DNA of 15,952 bases from Verrucomicrobiota bacterium (GCA_026225155.1 JAMFSG010000315.1:1-15952); one strand, 5' to 3'; counted from the first letter of the stretch, positions 1-7,649 are shown. Translations and numbers: made by a program. Notes: generated by a model from the letters alone, not told the origin.

Positions 1-621
1 GAAAACGACCAAGCCCTGCGCTCATTGCTCGTCGAGCGCACGCTCGTCAGCCCCGACCGGCACAGTTGCGATGTCGAACCGCGCTACGGCAAACGCCTCG
101 GCTGGTATGCGCTCGTGCGCGCCACCAAACCCCGCATCATTGTTGAAACCGGCGTGGATCGCGGCCTCGGCACGGCGGTGATCGCCGCCGCGCTGTTGCA
201 AAATGAAAAAGAAGGTTTTCCCGGCATCGTTTATGCCACCGACATCGCCGCCGATTGCGGACACTTGCTCGCCGAACCTTACAAAAAATTCTGCAAAATC
301 ATCATCGGCGATTCCATCGCCTCCCTGAAAAAATTCGACCAGCCGACGGATATTTTCCTGCACGACAGTTGCCACGAGCCGGATTACGAATGGTCTGAAT
401 TCATGGCCATCGAACCGCGCCTGCATTCCGCCTCGCTGGTGATGAGCGACAATTCGCTTTTAACGGACAAGCTGCTCCAGTTTGCCAAGCGTTTGAATTA
501 CAGTTTTTTATATTTCCAAGATCAGCCCAAAGATCATTGGTGGCCCGGCGACGGCATCGGCACCGCGTTCAAATCCGGCGTGAAAACTTATTTTCCCGAC
601 GCCGCCAAAAAAACCGCCTGA
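1..621 (+). CDS. Class I SAM-dependent methyltransferase-like protein, 5' truncated
   Basis: The reading frame is open from the first base, so the true start lies left of the window; the TTG at 25 is internal and not a credible start. About 206 residues are visible, ending in TGA at 619-621. The segment IIVETGVDRGLGT (nt 136-174) looks like motif I of a Rossmann-fold methyltransferase, with an acidic residue followed by a glycine-rich turn. VYATDIAAD then matches the acidic end of strand 2, and DIFLHDSCHEPDYEWSEF resembles the region seen in Methyltransf_24 and cephalosporin-hydroxylase-like proteins. The substrate cannot be read from the sequence; members often act on small molecules or glycans. 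It converges on the minus-strand gene at 642 with a 20-bp gap. The fold class is fairly secure and the function is not. Confidence 0.7.
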   Translation, partial: ENDQALRSLLVERTLVSPDRHSCDVEPRYGKRLGWYALVRATKPRIIVETGVDRGLGTAVIAAALLQNEKEGFPGIVYATDIAADCGHLLAEPYKKFCKIIIGDSIASLKKFDQPTDIFLHDSCHEPDYEWSEFMAIEPRLHSASLVMSDNSLLTDKLLQFAKRLNYSFLYFQDQPKDHWWPGDGIGTAFKSGVKTYFPDAAKKTA

Positions 622-641
622 AACGGTTTTCAAAACTAGAT

Positions 642-1403
642 TCAAAGTCCCGTCGGATGATCTAAAAATTCCCACGGCAGTTTGAATTTTTTGGCAAGCT
701 CATCTGCCAATGCTTTTACGCCAAAAGTTTCCGTCGCGTAATGGCCGGCGTAAAAAACATTCAAGCCCAATTCTTCTGCCAGCGCGAACGTCCAGTGCGG
801 GCCTTCGCCGGTGATGAACGTGTCCACGCCTTCGCCCGCAGCGATTTTTAATTCGCCGCCCGCGCCGCCGGTCACGATGCCGATGCGTTCGCAAATCTCT
901 TTTCCGCCGGGAATTAATTTTGGTTTTGCGCCGGTCGCGAATTCCAGCTCTTTGGCGAGTTCCGTTCGCAAAATTTTCTGGTGCGTTTGCAATCCGATTT
1001 TCGGTCCGTGACTTTCAAAAAACGGTTTTAAGTTTTTCAAACCCAGCGCGGCGGCAAGTTGCGCGTTGTTGCCAAGCCGCGGATGCGCGTCGAGCGGCAG
1101 ATGCGAGCTGTAAATGGCCAAATTATTTTCCACGCACAGTTTCAGCAGTTCATAATTTTTGCCCGTCCACGGCTGGCGCGGACTCCAAAATAATCCGTGA
1201 TGCACGATCAACAAATCGGCTCGCGCGGCGATGGCGAGTTTGATCGTTGCAATGCTCGCGTCCACGGCGGCTGCGATTTTGGTGACGCCGCCGGAATTTT
1301 CCACCTGCAAACCATTTGCCGCGCCGTCGTAATCGCCGATTTCTTGGGTGCGCAAAGTTTGGTCGCAATATTTGACGATGGTGGCGAGCGAAATTTTCGG
1401 CAT
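642..1403 (-). CDS. NIF3/DUF34 family dinuclear metal-centre protein
   Basis: A 253-residue protein, the usual length for short bacterial members of the NIF3 (YbgI, DUF34, GTP cyclohydrolase I type 2-like) family. These form toroidal hexamers with a two-metal site; the biochemical role is still debated. Metal-ligand motifs are in the expected order: HHG at residues 68-70 (LLIVHHGLFW), SSHLPLDAHP with D105 and H107, and a C-terminal AGHYATE with H221 and E225. GDYDGAANGLQVE near residues 23-35 is also typical of the N-terminal region. The start is the ATG at 1403; the Shine-Dalgarno is weak. It is divergent from the tonB-like operon, with a strong hairpin in the shared upstream region. The family call is secure; no pathway can be assigned from the context. 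Confidence 0.92.
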   Translation of the reverse strand: MPKISLATIVKYCDQTLRTQEIGDYDGAANGLQVENSGGVTKIAAAVDASIATIKLAIAARADLLIVHHGLFWSPRQPWTGKNYELLKLCVENNLAIYSSHLPLDAHPRLGNNAQLAAALGLKNLKPFFESHGPKIGLQTHQKILRTELAKELEFATGAKPKLIPGGKEICERIGIVTGGAGGELKIAAGEGVDTFITGEGPHWTFALAEELGLNVFYAGHYATETFGVKALADELAKKFKLPWEFLDHPTGL

Positions 1404-1454
1404 GACCCGATGAAATCAAATCGCGGCCAAACCGCAAGTTGGGAAATGCGAAGC

Positions 1455-1512
1455 CAATAAGGAAAGCAGGAAGGCAGGAAAATAAATTCCTGTTTTCCTG
1501 CTTTCCTTATTG
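1455..1512. repeat. 26-bp inverted repeat, 6-nt loop
   Basis: The arms 1455-1480 and 1487-1512 are reverse complements except at two adjacent positions (GG in the left arm opposite TT in the right) and enclose the loop AATAAA. The arms contain the repeated units GCAGGAA and GGCAGGAA. In RNA read rightwards the GG/UU positions form wobble pairs, giving an unbroken 26-bp stem; in leftward RNA they would be CC/AA mismatches. It lies in the gap between the divergent NIF3-like and tonB-like genes. No U-tract follows the stem, so it is not a classical terminator. It could be a dispersed MITE-like repeat or a leader structure. Confidence 0.85.
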
Positions 1513-1589
1513 AAATTTTGAATGGCCTTCGTGGTTTGGAAAAATCTAGCTGTTGCCCCGTGTGCGCAGGTGCGGCAAAGTAATCTTTC

Positions 1590-2570
1590 ATGGCGCGCGC
1601 CGAACTTCGTTCTTTGCGATTAAGCCGTTCCGACACGGAACGGCTGCTGGCCGCGCTTGTGATTTCGCTTTTGCTGCATGTCACGGTTTGGGGTGGTTAC
1701 GAGGTCGGCAAAAAATTTGGCTGGTGGCAGGCATGGCATTTGCCGGCGTGGCTGCATAAAACGGCGAAGAAAAATCCGCCGCCGCAATTGCAAATACAGC
1801 CGGAAGTTCAGCCCGAAATTTTTGTGGACGTGACGCAAAGCGATCCTGAGCCTCCGAAAAAAACGATTTATTATTCGGACAAAAACTCACACGCGGCGAA
1901 TCCGGACGAAGATAAAAATTTGAACCAGCCGAAATTGGACGGCAAACAGAAGGATTCGCCCAAAACCGAGGACGTGCAGAAATTTTCCAAATTGCAACCG
2001 TCACCGCCACAACAGCAGTTGCAGCCGTCGCCGCCGGCCGAACCAACGGAAGCGGCGCAGCCGGTTTCGCCTTTCAATCAGGGCGACGTGAAACTAACCA
2101 AAGTGGCGGACAAAAAAAATGAAGAACAAAAACCATCGCCACCACAAACAAAACCACGACCGCGCACGATCAACGAAGCGCTGGCACAACAACATTTGCC
2201 CGGACGGATGTCGCAGCAAAATGGCGGCGCGCACCGGAAATTGGATCCGTCGTTTGACGTGAAGGCAACGCCATTTGGTGATTACGACAGGGCTTTCATC
2301 GAGGCGGTGCAACAACATTGGTCTGATTTACTTGATAAAAATAATTTTGCACAAGATCGCACGGGCAAAGTGGTTGTCAGTTTCAAATTGGAATATGATG
2401 GCACCGCTCAAGATGTGAAAATTTTGGAAAATACAGTTGGTGATTTGCTTGGCTATGTTTGCCAGGCTTCCATCGAAGAAGCCGCGCCGTTCGGCAAATG
2501 GCCTGACGATATGCGCCGCATGATCGGCGCGAATTTTCGGGATATCACCTTTACGTTTTACTATTATTGA
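1590..2570 (+). CDS. TonB/TolA-like energy-transducing periplasmic protein
   Basis: A 326-residue protein with the TonB/TolA plan. It has a short basic cytoplasmic tail and one membrane helix at about residues 19-37 containing SLLLH (S26 to H30), which fits the SxxxH signature of TonB-type helices that contact ExbB/ExbD. A long Pro/Lys/Gln/Glu-rich periplasmic linker spans roughly residues 50-210. A compact C-terminal domain follows from about D231: AFIEAVQQHW, then GKVVVSFKLEYDG, then APFGKWPDDM. That pattern occurs in both TonB and TolA C-termini, so whether it drives outer-membrane transport or envelope integrity is undecided. It is the first gene of a tight operon, with the channel gene starting 12 bp after its stop. 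No receptor, TolB or Pal gene is visible. The start at 1590 gives the short cytoplasmic tail expected; a strong ribosome-binding site is not obvious. Confidence 0.85.
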   Translation: MARAELRSLRLSRSDTERLLAALVISLLLHVTVWGGYEVGKKFGWWQAWHLPAWLHKTAKKNPPPQLQIQPEVQPEIFVDVTQSDPEPPKKTIYYSDKNSHAANPDEDKNLNQPKLDGKQKDSPKTEDVQKFSKLQPSPPQQQLQPSPPAEPTEAAQPVSPFNQGDVKLTKVADKKNEEQKPSPPQTKPRPRTINEALAQQHLPGRMSQQNGGAHRKLDPSFDVKATPFGDYDRAFIEAVQQHWSDLLDKNNFAQDRTGKVVVSFKLEYDGTAQDVKILENTVGDLLGYVCQASIEEAAPFGKWPDDMRRMIGANFRDITFTFYYY

Positions 2571-2582
2571 ATTGGCATTTTT

Positions 2583-3182
2583 ATGGAAATATTTGTTTAT
2601 CTTTTGCTCGGACTGACTTCGGTGGCGGGACTTGGCGTCGTCATCTGGCGCGGCTGGATGTTGCGCTGGGATAATGTCGTGCCGCCAACGATCGTCGGCG
2701 CGGTGGCGGATTGCCGTTCGCCAGAGGATGTAAAGACGCTGCGCAAATTTTGTGAATCAAAACCGTCGCCGCTCGGACGGTTGCTGTTGACCGCCGCCGA
2801 TCATCTGGATTGGCCGAAAGCCGAAAATGTTGGCGCGCTCGAAACCGCCGCGCGTCATGAAATCGTGCGGCTCGAACGCGGCTTGGTCGTGTTGGAAATC
2901 ATTGTCGGCATCGCGCCATTGCTCGGCTTGGTCGGCACGATTGTCGGCATGATCGCGGTGTTCGGCGACCTTGGCCAGACGGGATTGAACAATATGAATG
3001 ATGCGTCAAAATTGGCGCAAGGCATCAGCTTGATTTTGCGGACGACCTTGATCGGTTTGCTGATCTCCATTCCGGCGCTCATTGCTTGGAGTTATTTCAC
3101 CAAAAAAGTCGAGGTGCTCGCCGTTGAATTGGAAACGTTGTGCGACGAATTTGTCCGCCGGCAATATCGCGACAAAAAATGA
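2583..3182 (+). CDS. exbB: ExbB/TolQ/MotA-family proton channel subunit
   Basis: A 199-residue inner-membrane protein with the three-helix ExbB/TolQ plan: helix 1 at about residues 3-22, a cytoplasmic segment, and helices 2 and 3 at about 101-126 and 148-171. The conserved stretch GIAPLLGLVGTIVGMI (109-124) and the LRTTLIGLLISIPALIAW stretch (152-169) carry the small and threonine residues that line the proton path in this family. With the ExbD-like protein it would form the proton-motive-force motor that drives the upstream TonB/TolA-like protein. Its stop overlaps the next start (ATGA at 3179-3182), so translational coupling is likely. The family call is secure; ExbB versus TolQ is a judgement based on the neighbouring TonB-like helix motif. 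Confidence 0.92.
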   Translation: MEIFVYLLLGLTSVAGLGVVIWRGWMLRWDNVVPPTIVGAVADCRSPEDVKTLRKFCESKPSPLGRLLLTAADHLDWPKAENVGALETAARHEIVRLERGLVVLEIIVGIAPLLGLVGTIVGMIAVFGDLGQTGLNNMNDASKLAQGISLILRTTLIGLLISIPALIAWSYFTKKVEVLAVELETLCDEFVRRQYRDKK

Positions 3183-3604
3183 AATTCCAAATCCGCAAAC
3201 GCCGGGGTGCGCCGGCCGTCATCATTGTCGCGCTGATTGACGTGCTGATCGTGCTGGTGATTTTTCTGCTGGTGACGACGACGTTCAAGCAGCAACCGGC
3301 GCTGCGGCTCACGCTGCCGGAATCCACGCAGGCGCTGAAATCCGGCGCGAATGAAAATCCGCCGCTCATTGTGAGCATTGCTGCGCAGGGACAGTTCCGC
3401 GTCGGCACTGACACTTTGCCGGTGACGCCGGATCAACTCGCCGACCGTTTCCGCGCCGCGGCGGAAAAAGATCCACAGACCAAACTTGCCGTGCGCGCGG
3501 ATAAAAATGCGCCGTGGGGAAAAATCGTCAGCGTGATGGACGCCGCCAGCGCCGCGCACATCAAGGTCTTGAGCGCGTTCACGAAAGAAGCGGGCAAACC
3601 ATAA
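3179..3604 (+). CDS. exbD: ExbD/TolR-family protein
   Basis: A 141-residue protein. I chose the ATG at 3179 because it overlaps the ExbB-like stop by four bases (ATGA) and gives the usual short basic N-terminus (MKFQIRKRRG). An upstream in-frame ATG at 3140 would add 13 residues lying inside the preceding gene. One membrane helix follows (about residues 12-35) with D21 in the ALIDVLIVLVIFLLV segment, the place of the essential protonatable aspartate of ExbD/TolR. The periplasmic domain includes PLIVSIAAQGQFRVG and a region ending KVLSAFTKE, consistent with the family fold. Third gene of the operon. It ends four bases before the stop of the convergent minus-strand gene at 3609. Confidence 0.92.
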   Translation: MKFQIRKRRGAPAVIIVALIDVLIVLVIFLLVTTTFKQQPALRLTLPESTQALKSGANENPPLIVSIAAQGQFRVGTDTLPVTPDQLADRFRAAAEKDPQTKLAVRADKNAPWGKIVSVMDAASAAHIKVLSAFTKEAGKP

Positions 3605-3608
3605 TCAT

Positions 3609-4085
3609 TCAGGGCTGAGCTTTTTGCGCAACTGAAACCCGGTAGAGAAGATATTTTTTCTCCAGTTCAAAGCTTACGGTAACTTTGTCTTTTGGCACCG
3701 CTTCCGCCGTATGCGTGCCGCGATCAAATTTCACAGCGCCGCGAAGTTCACCCGAAGCTGATGTCAGCCAGCAGACGCCCGCGCCCTTGCCGTTAAATAA
3801 AAACAGCATTACATCGGCGTGGTTATTTTTGCTGATGGCGGCTAGATGATTCATGCCGTCACTGTGCGATTTCCAACCTTTTTGGATCACTGGCAAATCT
3901 TGACTCCCCATCTGCAACGGCTGTAAAAGATATGCTTCGGCAGCTTCTTGGGAACCATTTTGCAGCACATAATTAACCAGCGGCGTAATGGACTTTGAAC
4001 TGACAATAGTTTTTGAATCATTCGTTTGTGCATGAGCAGCCGTAATTGCCGCCAACAAACCGAACCAAAACAAAAACTGTTTCAT
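3609..4085 (-). CDS. Small secreted protein of unknown function
   Basis: A 158-residue protein I do not recognise. The N-terminus MKQFLFWFGLLAAITAAHA followed by QTND is a good Sec signal peptide with a type I cleavage site near residue 19. The mature part (about 139 residues) has no cysteine pair or catalytic motif I can name; it contains a VMLFLFNGKGAGVCWLTSASG segment and ends in a strand-rich stretch (KVTVSFELEKKYLLYRVSV). It starts 8 bp after the asd stop on the same strand, so it is probably co-transcribed with asd, though no functional link is evident. It meets the ExbD-like gene tail-to-tail with a 4-bp gap. It is likely a real gene because of the signal peptide and the packing. Confidence 0.72.
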   Translation of the reverse strand: MKQFLFWFGLLAAITAAHAQTNDSKTIVSSKSITPLVNYVLQNGSQEAAEAYLLQPLQMGSQDLPVIQKGWKSHSDGMNHLAAISKNNHADVMLFLFNGKGAGVCWLTSASGELRGAVKFDRGTHTAEAVPKDKVTVSFELEKKYLLYRVSVAQKAQP

Positions 4086-4093
4086 GGTCTGAA

Positions 4094-5098
4094 TTATTTC
4101 AACAATTCTTCCGCGATCTGCACCGCATTGAGCGCCGCGCCTTTGAGCAATTGGTCGCCGCTGACCCAGAACGCGAGGCCGTTATCCAGCGCGCAATCCA
4201 GACGGATGCGGCCGACTTCGCAATTGTCCTTGCCGGAAGTGAACAGCGGCATCGGATATTTTTTATTTTCCGGTTCGTCCACGAGGTCGAGACCGGGCGC
4301 TTTTTTCAGAACGGCGCGGGCGGCTTCGACGGAAACGGGCTTTTCAAATTCCGCGCTGATGGCGACGGAATGCGAGCGATAAACCGGCACGCGGACGCAC
4401 GTCACGCTCGCGCGAAAATTCGCGTGGTGCATGATCTTGCGGCCTTCGTTTTCCATCTTCATCTCTTCTTTCGTGTAACCGCTCGGCAAAAATGAATCCA
4501 CCTGCGGCAACACGTTGAACGCGATTTGGTGCGGATAAACTTCTTTCGTCACCGGCTGGCCGGAAACGACTTGTTCCACTTGCCGCTTCAATTCTTCGAT
4601 CGCCTGCGCGCCCGTTCCCGAAACGGCTTGATAGCTCGACGCGAAAACGCGCTTCACGCCGAACGCCTGATGCAGCGGATACAACGCCATGAGCGTGATG
4701 GCCGTGGTGCAATTCGGATTGGCGATGATGCCCTTGTGTTTCTTCACGTCGGCGGCGTTAATCTCAGGCACGACGAGCGGGACGTTTTCGTCCTGACGAA
4801 ATGCGCTGGAATTATCCACAACGACGCAGCCGGCTTTCGCCGCGATCGGCGCGAATTCTTTGGAAATGCTTCCGCCAGCGCTGAAAAGCGCGATGTCAAT
4901 GCCCGCGAATGAATCTTTCGTCAATTCCTTGATCGTGATGTCCGTGCCGCGAAATTTCAATTTCTTGCCCGCCGAGCGCGCCGAGGCGAGCAAGGTCAGT
5001 TGGCCGACCGGAAAATTTCTTTTTTCCAGCGTCTGGATCATTTCGATGCCGACGGCACCGGTGGCACCGACGATCGCAACGTGCGGATTTGGATTCAT
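4094..5098 (-). CDS. asd: Aspartate-semialdehyde dehydrogenase
   Basis: A 334-residue enzyme converting aspartyl phosphate to aspartate semialdehyde with NADPH, the branch point to lysine/diaminopimelate, threonine and methionine. The NADP-binding loop GATGAVG is at residues 11-17. The catalytic cysteine is C130 in NPNCTT. SGTGAQAIEELK (160-171) and CVRVPVYRSHS, with R236 and the catalytic-site H243, complete the expected active-site set. The length is normal. The start is the ATG at 5098, placing the Rossmann motif about ten residues from the N-terminus as in homologues. It is probably transcribed with the secreted protein at 4085-3609, without other lysine or threonine pathway genes nearby. 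Upstream is the 320-bp repeat-bearing gap. Confidence 0.97.
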   Translation of the reverse strand: MNPNPHVAIVGATGAVGIEMIQTLEKRNFPVGQLTLLASARSAGKKLKFRGTDITIKELTKDSFAGIDIALFSAGGSISKEFAPIAAKAGCVVVDNSSAFRQDENVPLVVPEINAADVKKHKGIIANPNCTTAITLMALYPLHQAFGVKRVFASSYQAVSGTGAQAIEELKRQVEQVVSGQPVTKEVYPHQIAFNVLPQVDSFLPSGYTKEEMKMENEGRKIMHHANFRASVTCVRVPVYRSHSVAISAEFEKPVSVEAARAVLKKAPGLDLVDEPENKKYPMPLFTSGKDNCEVGRIRLDCALDNGLAFWVSGDQLLKGAALNAVQIAEELLK

Positions 5099-5171
5099 AA
5101 ATGGCCTGACATCCTAGCAGAAAAAGCGCGAGCGTCAATCGCGCCCGAGAACCGGCACTGTCCCGATTTGA

Positions 5172-5217
5172 TAGGGATGGGCGCGCTGCGCCGTCCGCGC
5201 CGGGTTGCGGCGCAGAC
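5172..5217 (+). repeat. Divergent copy of two-hairpin extragenic repeat
   Basis: Begins TAGGGA and contains GCGCGCTGCG followed by CCGTCC, matching the first hairpin of the copies at 5240-5294 and 8434-8490 but with an extra G in the left arm. A second stem follows: GCGCCG (5198-5203), loop GGTTG, CGGCGC (5209-5214). This second stem differs in sequence from the other two copies. It faces the minus-oriented copy at 5240-5294, so the pair is bounded by TAGGGA on the left and TCCCTA on the right, like a composite REP unit. It lies upstream of asd. Confidence 0.6.
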
Positions 5218-5239
5218 GTTCGCGCAGCCACGCCCGCTT

Positions 5240-5294
5240 CCGTCGCCTGACGCTCCGCTCGGCGACGGGGACATCGCAGCGCGATGTCCCTACC
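5240..5294 (-). repeat. REP-like two-hairpin extragenic repeat (copy A)
   Basis: Read on the minus strand it starts GGTAGGGACA and forms two adjacent hairpins. The first has perfect 10-bp arms GGGACATCGC and GCGATGTCCC around a GCT loop. The second pairs CCGTCGCC with GGCGACGG around a 13-nt loop. The same order, loops and flanking GGTA occur in the copy at 8434-8490. It sits in the gene-free stretch 5099-5418, which otherwise holds only the facing divergent copy, the terminator at 5375-5408 and short sequence I cannot assign. Confidence 0.8.
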
Positions 5295-5374
5295 ACTTAA
5301 ATTAAGACACTTTCCAAGAACCGGCCAAATTCGTGCGGATTGAAATCTGAATCAAGGTTGACGTAAAATAAAAA

Positions 5375-5408
5375 TGCCGGCGCAATTTTTCGCGCCGGCG
5401 TTTTTTTT
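5375..5408. terminator. Bidirectional rho-independent terminator
   Basis: The arms GCCGGCGC (5376-5383) and GCGCCGGC (5392-5399) pair perfectly over 8 bp around an 8-nt loop. A run of eight T follows on the plus strand (5401-5408). On the minus strand the stem is followed by a T-rich tail (complement of 5361-5375). The DUF2950 gene ends at 5419 on the minus strand, so this is most likely the terminator of the DUF3300-DUF2950 operon. Confidence 0.9.
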
Positions 5409-5418
5409 ATTTTTCATC

Positions 5419-6372
5419 TCACTGCACCAACGTCCAGCTATCGTCAGGATCGTAAGTGCTCATGTCGCCGGCGATTTTCACCGTTTTGGGGCCGAGATTT
5501 TTTTGATAAACCTTGCCCTGCTGGTTGACGATGAAAGTCATCACGCCGGTGTTGCCCCATTTGGCTGGCCACGCGACGAGCGCGAATCCGCCGATCATGC
5601 GGCCGTTGATGAGATAATTATATTTGCCGCCGGGCGCGTGTTTGCCCTGGCGCGTCATGATCTCAAAATAATAACCGTGATACGGCGCCGATTCTTCGTT
5701 CAAGATCGTGGCGGTGTGGCGATAGCCTTCGCCGCGCGCCTGCGCAATGAGCGGGCCGAGCGGACTTAATTCCGCGCCCGGCGGATTATTCGTTGACCAA
5801 AAAAGCCCGTCATGTTTGCCGGGCGAACTTTTTAAAAATTGCGCGTAAGCCAGCACGCCATCGCCCAGACGATCTTGGCTGGCGTATTCACGCTGCGCTT
5901 CCACATACGCATCGCATACGTCAATCGCGCCGAGTTCATCCATGCCGATGCGACGGTTGAGAATTTCTTCCGCGCCCGCCGCCGTGTCGAAAAACCATTG
6001 GCCATTTTGCTTCACGAGCGGAATCGGAAACGGCCAGCCATCCGCGCCTAATTCCAAAGTCGCGTTGGAATCGGAATTGTTGACTAGTTCGGTTTTTTCC
6101 GTCAACCGTTGCACGAATGTTTTGAAAGATTCGCTGGCTTGAACGGCATCGGGCGAAACCAAGGCGCGTCCGACTGGCCCGAAGATTTTTTGGATCGCAT
6201 TTGTATCATTATTTTTTGCCGCCGCGACCAATGTGTTCACGGCTTCGTCCGGCGAATTGAAAGTCTGTTCGTCCGCCGCCAAAGTGCGCGTCGGCAACGT
6301 AATTACGACCAAGCCAAAACCAAACGCGAACAGCCAAGTCCGGCGCAAAAAAGGAAAAAAGTTAAATTTCAT
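5419..6372 (-). CDS. DUF2950 family exported protein
   Basis: A 317-residue protein of the DUF2950 family, whose function is unknown. Recognisable family segments are the N-terminal FNSPDEAVNTLVAAAKNNDT, the central GWPFPIPLVKQNGQWFFDT and the C-terminal GKYNYLINGRMIGGFALVAWP followed by WGNTGVMTFIVN. I chose the ATG at 6372 because it starts a clean signal peptide (MKFNFFPFLRRTW, hydrophobic core, then TRTLA before ADEQ). In-frame TTG (6411) and ATG (6396) starts would add 13 or 8 residues ahead of it, and the TTG would overlap the preceding stop. It follows the DUF3300 gene by 35 bp; the two families are commonly neighbours, which supports an operon. It ends just before the strong terminator at 5375-5408. 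Confidence 0.9.
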   Translation of the reverse strand: MKFNFFPFLRRTWLFAFGFGLVVITLPTRTLAADEQTFNSPDEAVNTLVAAAKNNDTNAIQKIFGPVGRALVSPDAVQASESFKTFVQRLTEKTELVNNSDSNATLELGADGWPFPIPLVKQNGQWFFDTAAGAEEILNRRIGMDELGAIDVCDAYVEAQREYASQDRLGDGVLAYAQFLKSSPGKHDGLFWSTNNPPGAELSPLGPLIAQARGEGYRHTATILNEESAPYHGYYFEIMTRQGKHAPGGKYNYLINGRMIGGFALVAWPAKWGNTGVMTFIVNQQGKVYQKNLGPKTVKIAGDMSTYDPDDSWTLVQ

Positions 6373-6407
6373 GGGCGATAAATTTTTGGAAATCATCAGA
6401 TAAAATT

Positions 6408-7607
6408 TCAACGGTGCGATCCGCCGCCGCCACCGCCACCACCGTGAAAACCACCGCCGCCGCTACCGCCGCCACTTTCATGTCCACCGCCGCCACCGCC
6501 TGACGGTGCTGGCCGCGAAGCCGGTTCCGAATGCGTGACGGTTTCCGTGTGCGTGACCGTCTCGCGGCTTTCCGCGCCACGATTGCTGAAATCGAGCGTG
6601 TCATGCGAACTTTGGATGCCGATGAACGCATTATTATCCGCCGGCCGGCTGGTTTCAAAGTGTTGCGCGGGCGCCGGCGCGGGTGCAATTCTGCCGGGGT
6701 TCACATCATGGATGGCCGGGGCGATGGTATGATTTTGCGGCGCGCCGAAATGATTGTCATTCACCCGCGCTTCATGCACCACGACGGGCGTTGGCCGGCG
6801 AATGGCGGCATTGTTGACCCAGCCCCGATCACCGCGGCGAGCCGAGCCGACGCCCGGACGATTGGCCGGATGCCAGACCGTTGTGTGGCCGGATAATCCC
6901 GTGAAACGCTGCGGGCCGCGTTCGTGCCACCAGTTCGCCGGACGCGGATGGTCGCGATCCCAATTGAACAGCCGGCGATGACCCCAATCGAAATCGCCAA
7001 TCAACCAGCCGCCGATCGGAAAGCCGATGCCGAAGGTGATGAACGGCCCGCCGCTATCATAATAAACCTGGTCCGGCTGGTAATCCGGCACATAAATTTC
7101 ATTCGGATCGGCGGGAACAATTTCAATGTCGCTGCCGTCATCCACCACCTGCTGTTGCGGCGTGGATGGCAGGTTGCCAAGCTTTTGCGCCGCCGCGCGC
7201 AGACGTTGGATGGAATTCATCACGTCCTGCTGCTGGTTCAAAAACGCGTTGCCCAGTTCCGTCGTCCAATCCAGATTATCATCCAGCCATTTCAACACGT
7301 TCGGATAATGCGCGATTCCCTGCACGCTCGTGTCCCACGGCTGCGCGGCAATCTGGTTCGGATCGCCGCCACCCGACACATAACGGTCGGCCAGCACAAT
7401 CTGCGTGGGCAAAGTGGACGCCGGCAAAATTAGCGCGATCAGCGGATCGGGATAAAGCGCGATCGGGCCGAGCAGTTGGTCAAGTTGCTGGTCGGAATAT
7501 GCCGAATAACTTGGCGCGGGCGGCGGCACCGCCGTTTGCGCCTGTGCGGATAAAGTTGCGCCCACCAGCGCGCAGGATAAAACGGCGAGATTAAAGGTTT
7601 TTTTCAT
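6408..7607 (-). CDS. DUF3300 family exported protein with glycine-rich tail
   Basis: A 399-residue protein. It has a signal peptide (about residues 1-23, MKKTFNLAVLSCALVGATLS then AQA), followed by the DUF3300 domain over roughly residues 35-200, with LGPIALYPDPLIALILPAST, WDTSVQGIAHYP and LGNAFLNQQQDVMNSIQRLR as clear landmarks. The C-terminal half is low in recognisable structure. It is rich in His, Arg, Asn and Pro, carries FSNRGAESR, and ends in a Gly/His/Ser tail of about 30 residues. That plan is typical of the family, whose role is unknown and presumed to be in the envelope. It heads the operon with the DUF2950 gene. Its leader carries a small hairpin (7627-7649) just upstream of the ATG. 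Confidence 0.92.
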   Translation of the reverse strand: MKKTFNLAVLSCALVGATLSAQAQTAVPPPAPSYSAYSDQQLDQLLGPIALYPDPLIALILPASTLPTQIVLADRYVSGGGDPNQIAAQPWDTSVQGIAHYPNVLKWLDDNLDWTTELGNAFLNQQQDVMNSIQRLRAAAQKLGNLPSTPQQQVVDDGSDIEIVPADPNEIYVPDYQPDQVYYDSGGPFITFGIGFPIGGWLIGDFDWGHRRLFNWDRDHPRPANWWHERGPQRFTGLSGHTTVWHPANRPGVGSARRGDRGWVNNAAIRRPTPVVVHEARVNDNHFGAPQNHTIAPAIHDVNPGRIAPAPAPAQHFETSRPADNNAFIGIQSSHDTLDFSNRGAESRETVTHTETVTHSEPASRPAPSGGGGGGHESGGGSGGGGFHGGGGGGGGSHR

Positions 7608-7626
7608 TTCAAAGTTGAAAAATTTT

Positions 7627-7649
7627 AACCGTCATGTCTCCAGACGGTT
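7627..7649 (-). promoter_or_regulatory. Small hairpin in the DUF3300 leader
   Basis: AACCGTC (7627-7633) pairs with GACGGTT (7643-7649) around a 9-nt loop, 20 bp upstream of the DUF3300 start codon. On the minus strand it is followed by AAAATTTTT. A further GACGG just upstream in the leader could compete for the same arm. This may be a leader structure or a weak attenuator; the stem is short and may be chance. Confidence 0.35.

Noticed and set aside
6411..6490. GCC/CCG-rich tandem pattern that might be a microsatellite or CRISPR-like repeat
   Set aside because: It is the coding sequence of the glycine-rich tail of the DUF3300 protein; there are no spacers and no regular unit.
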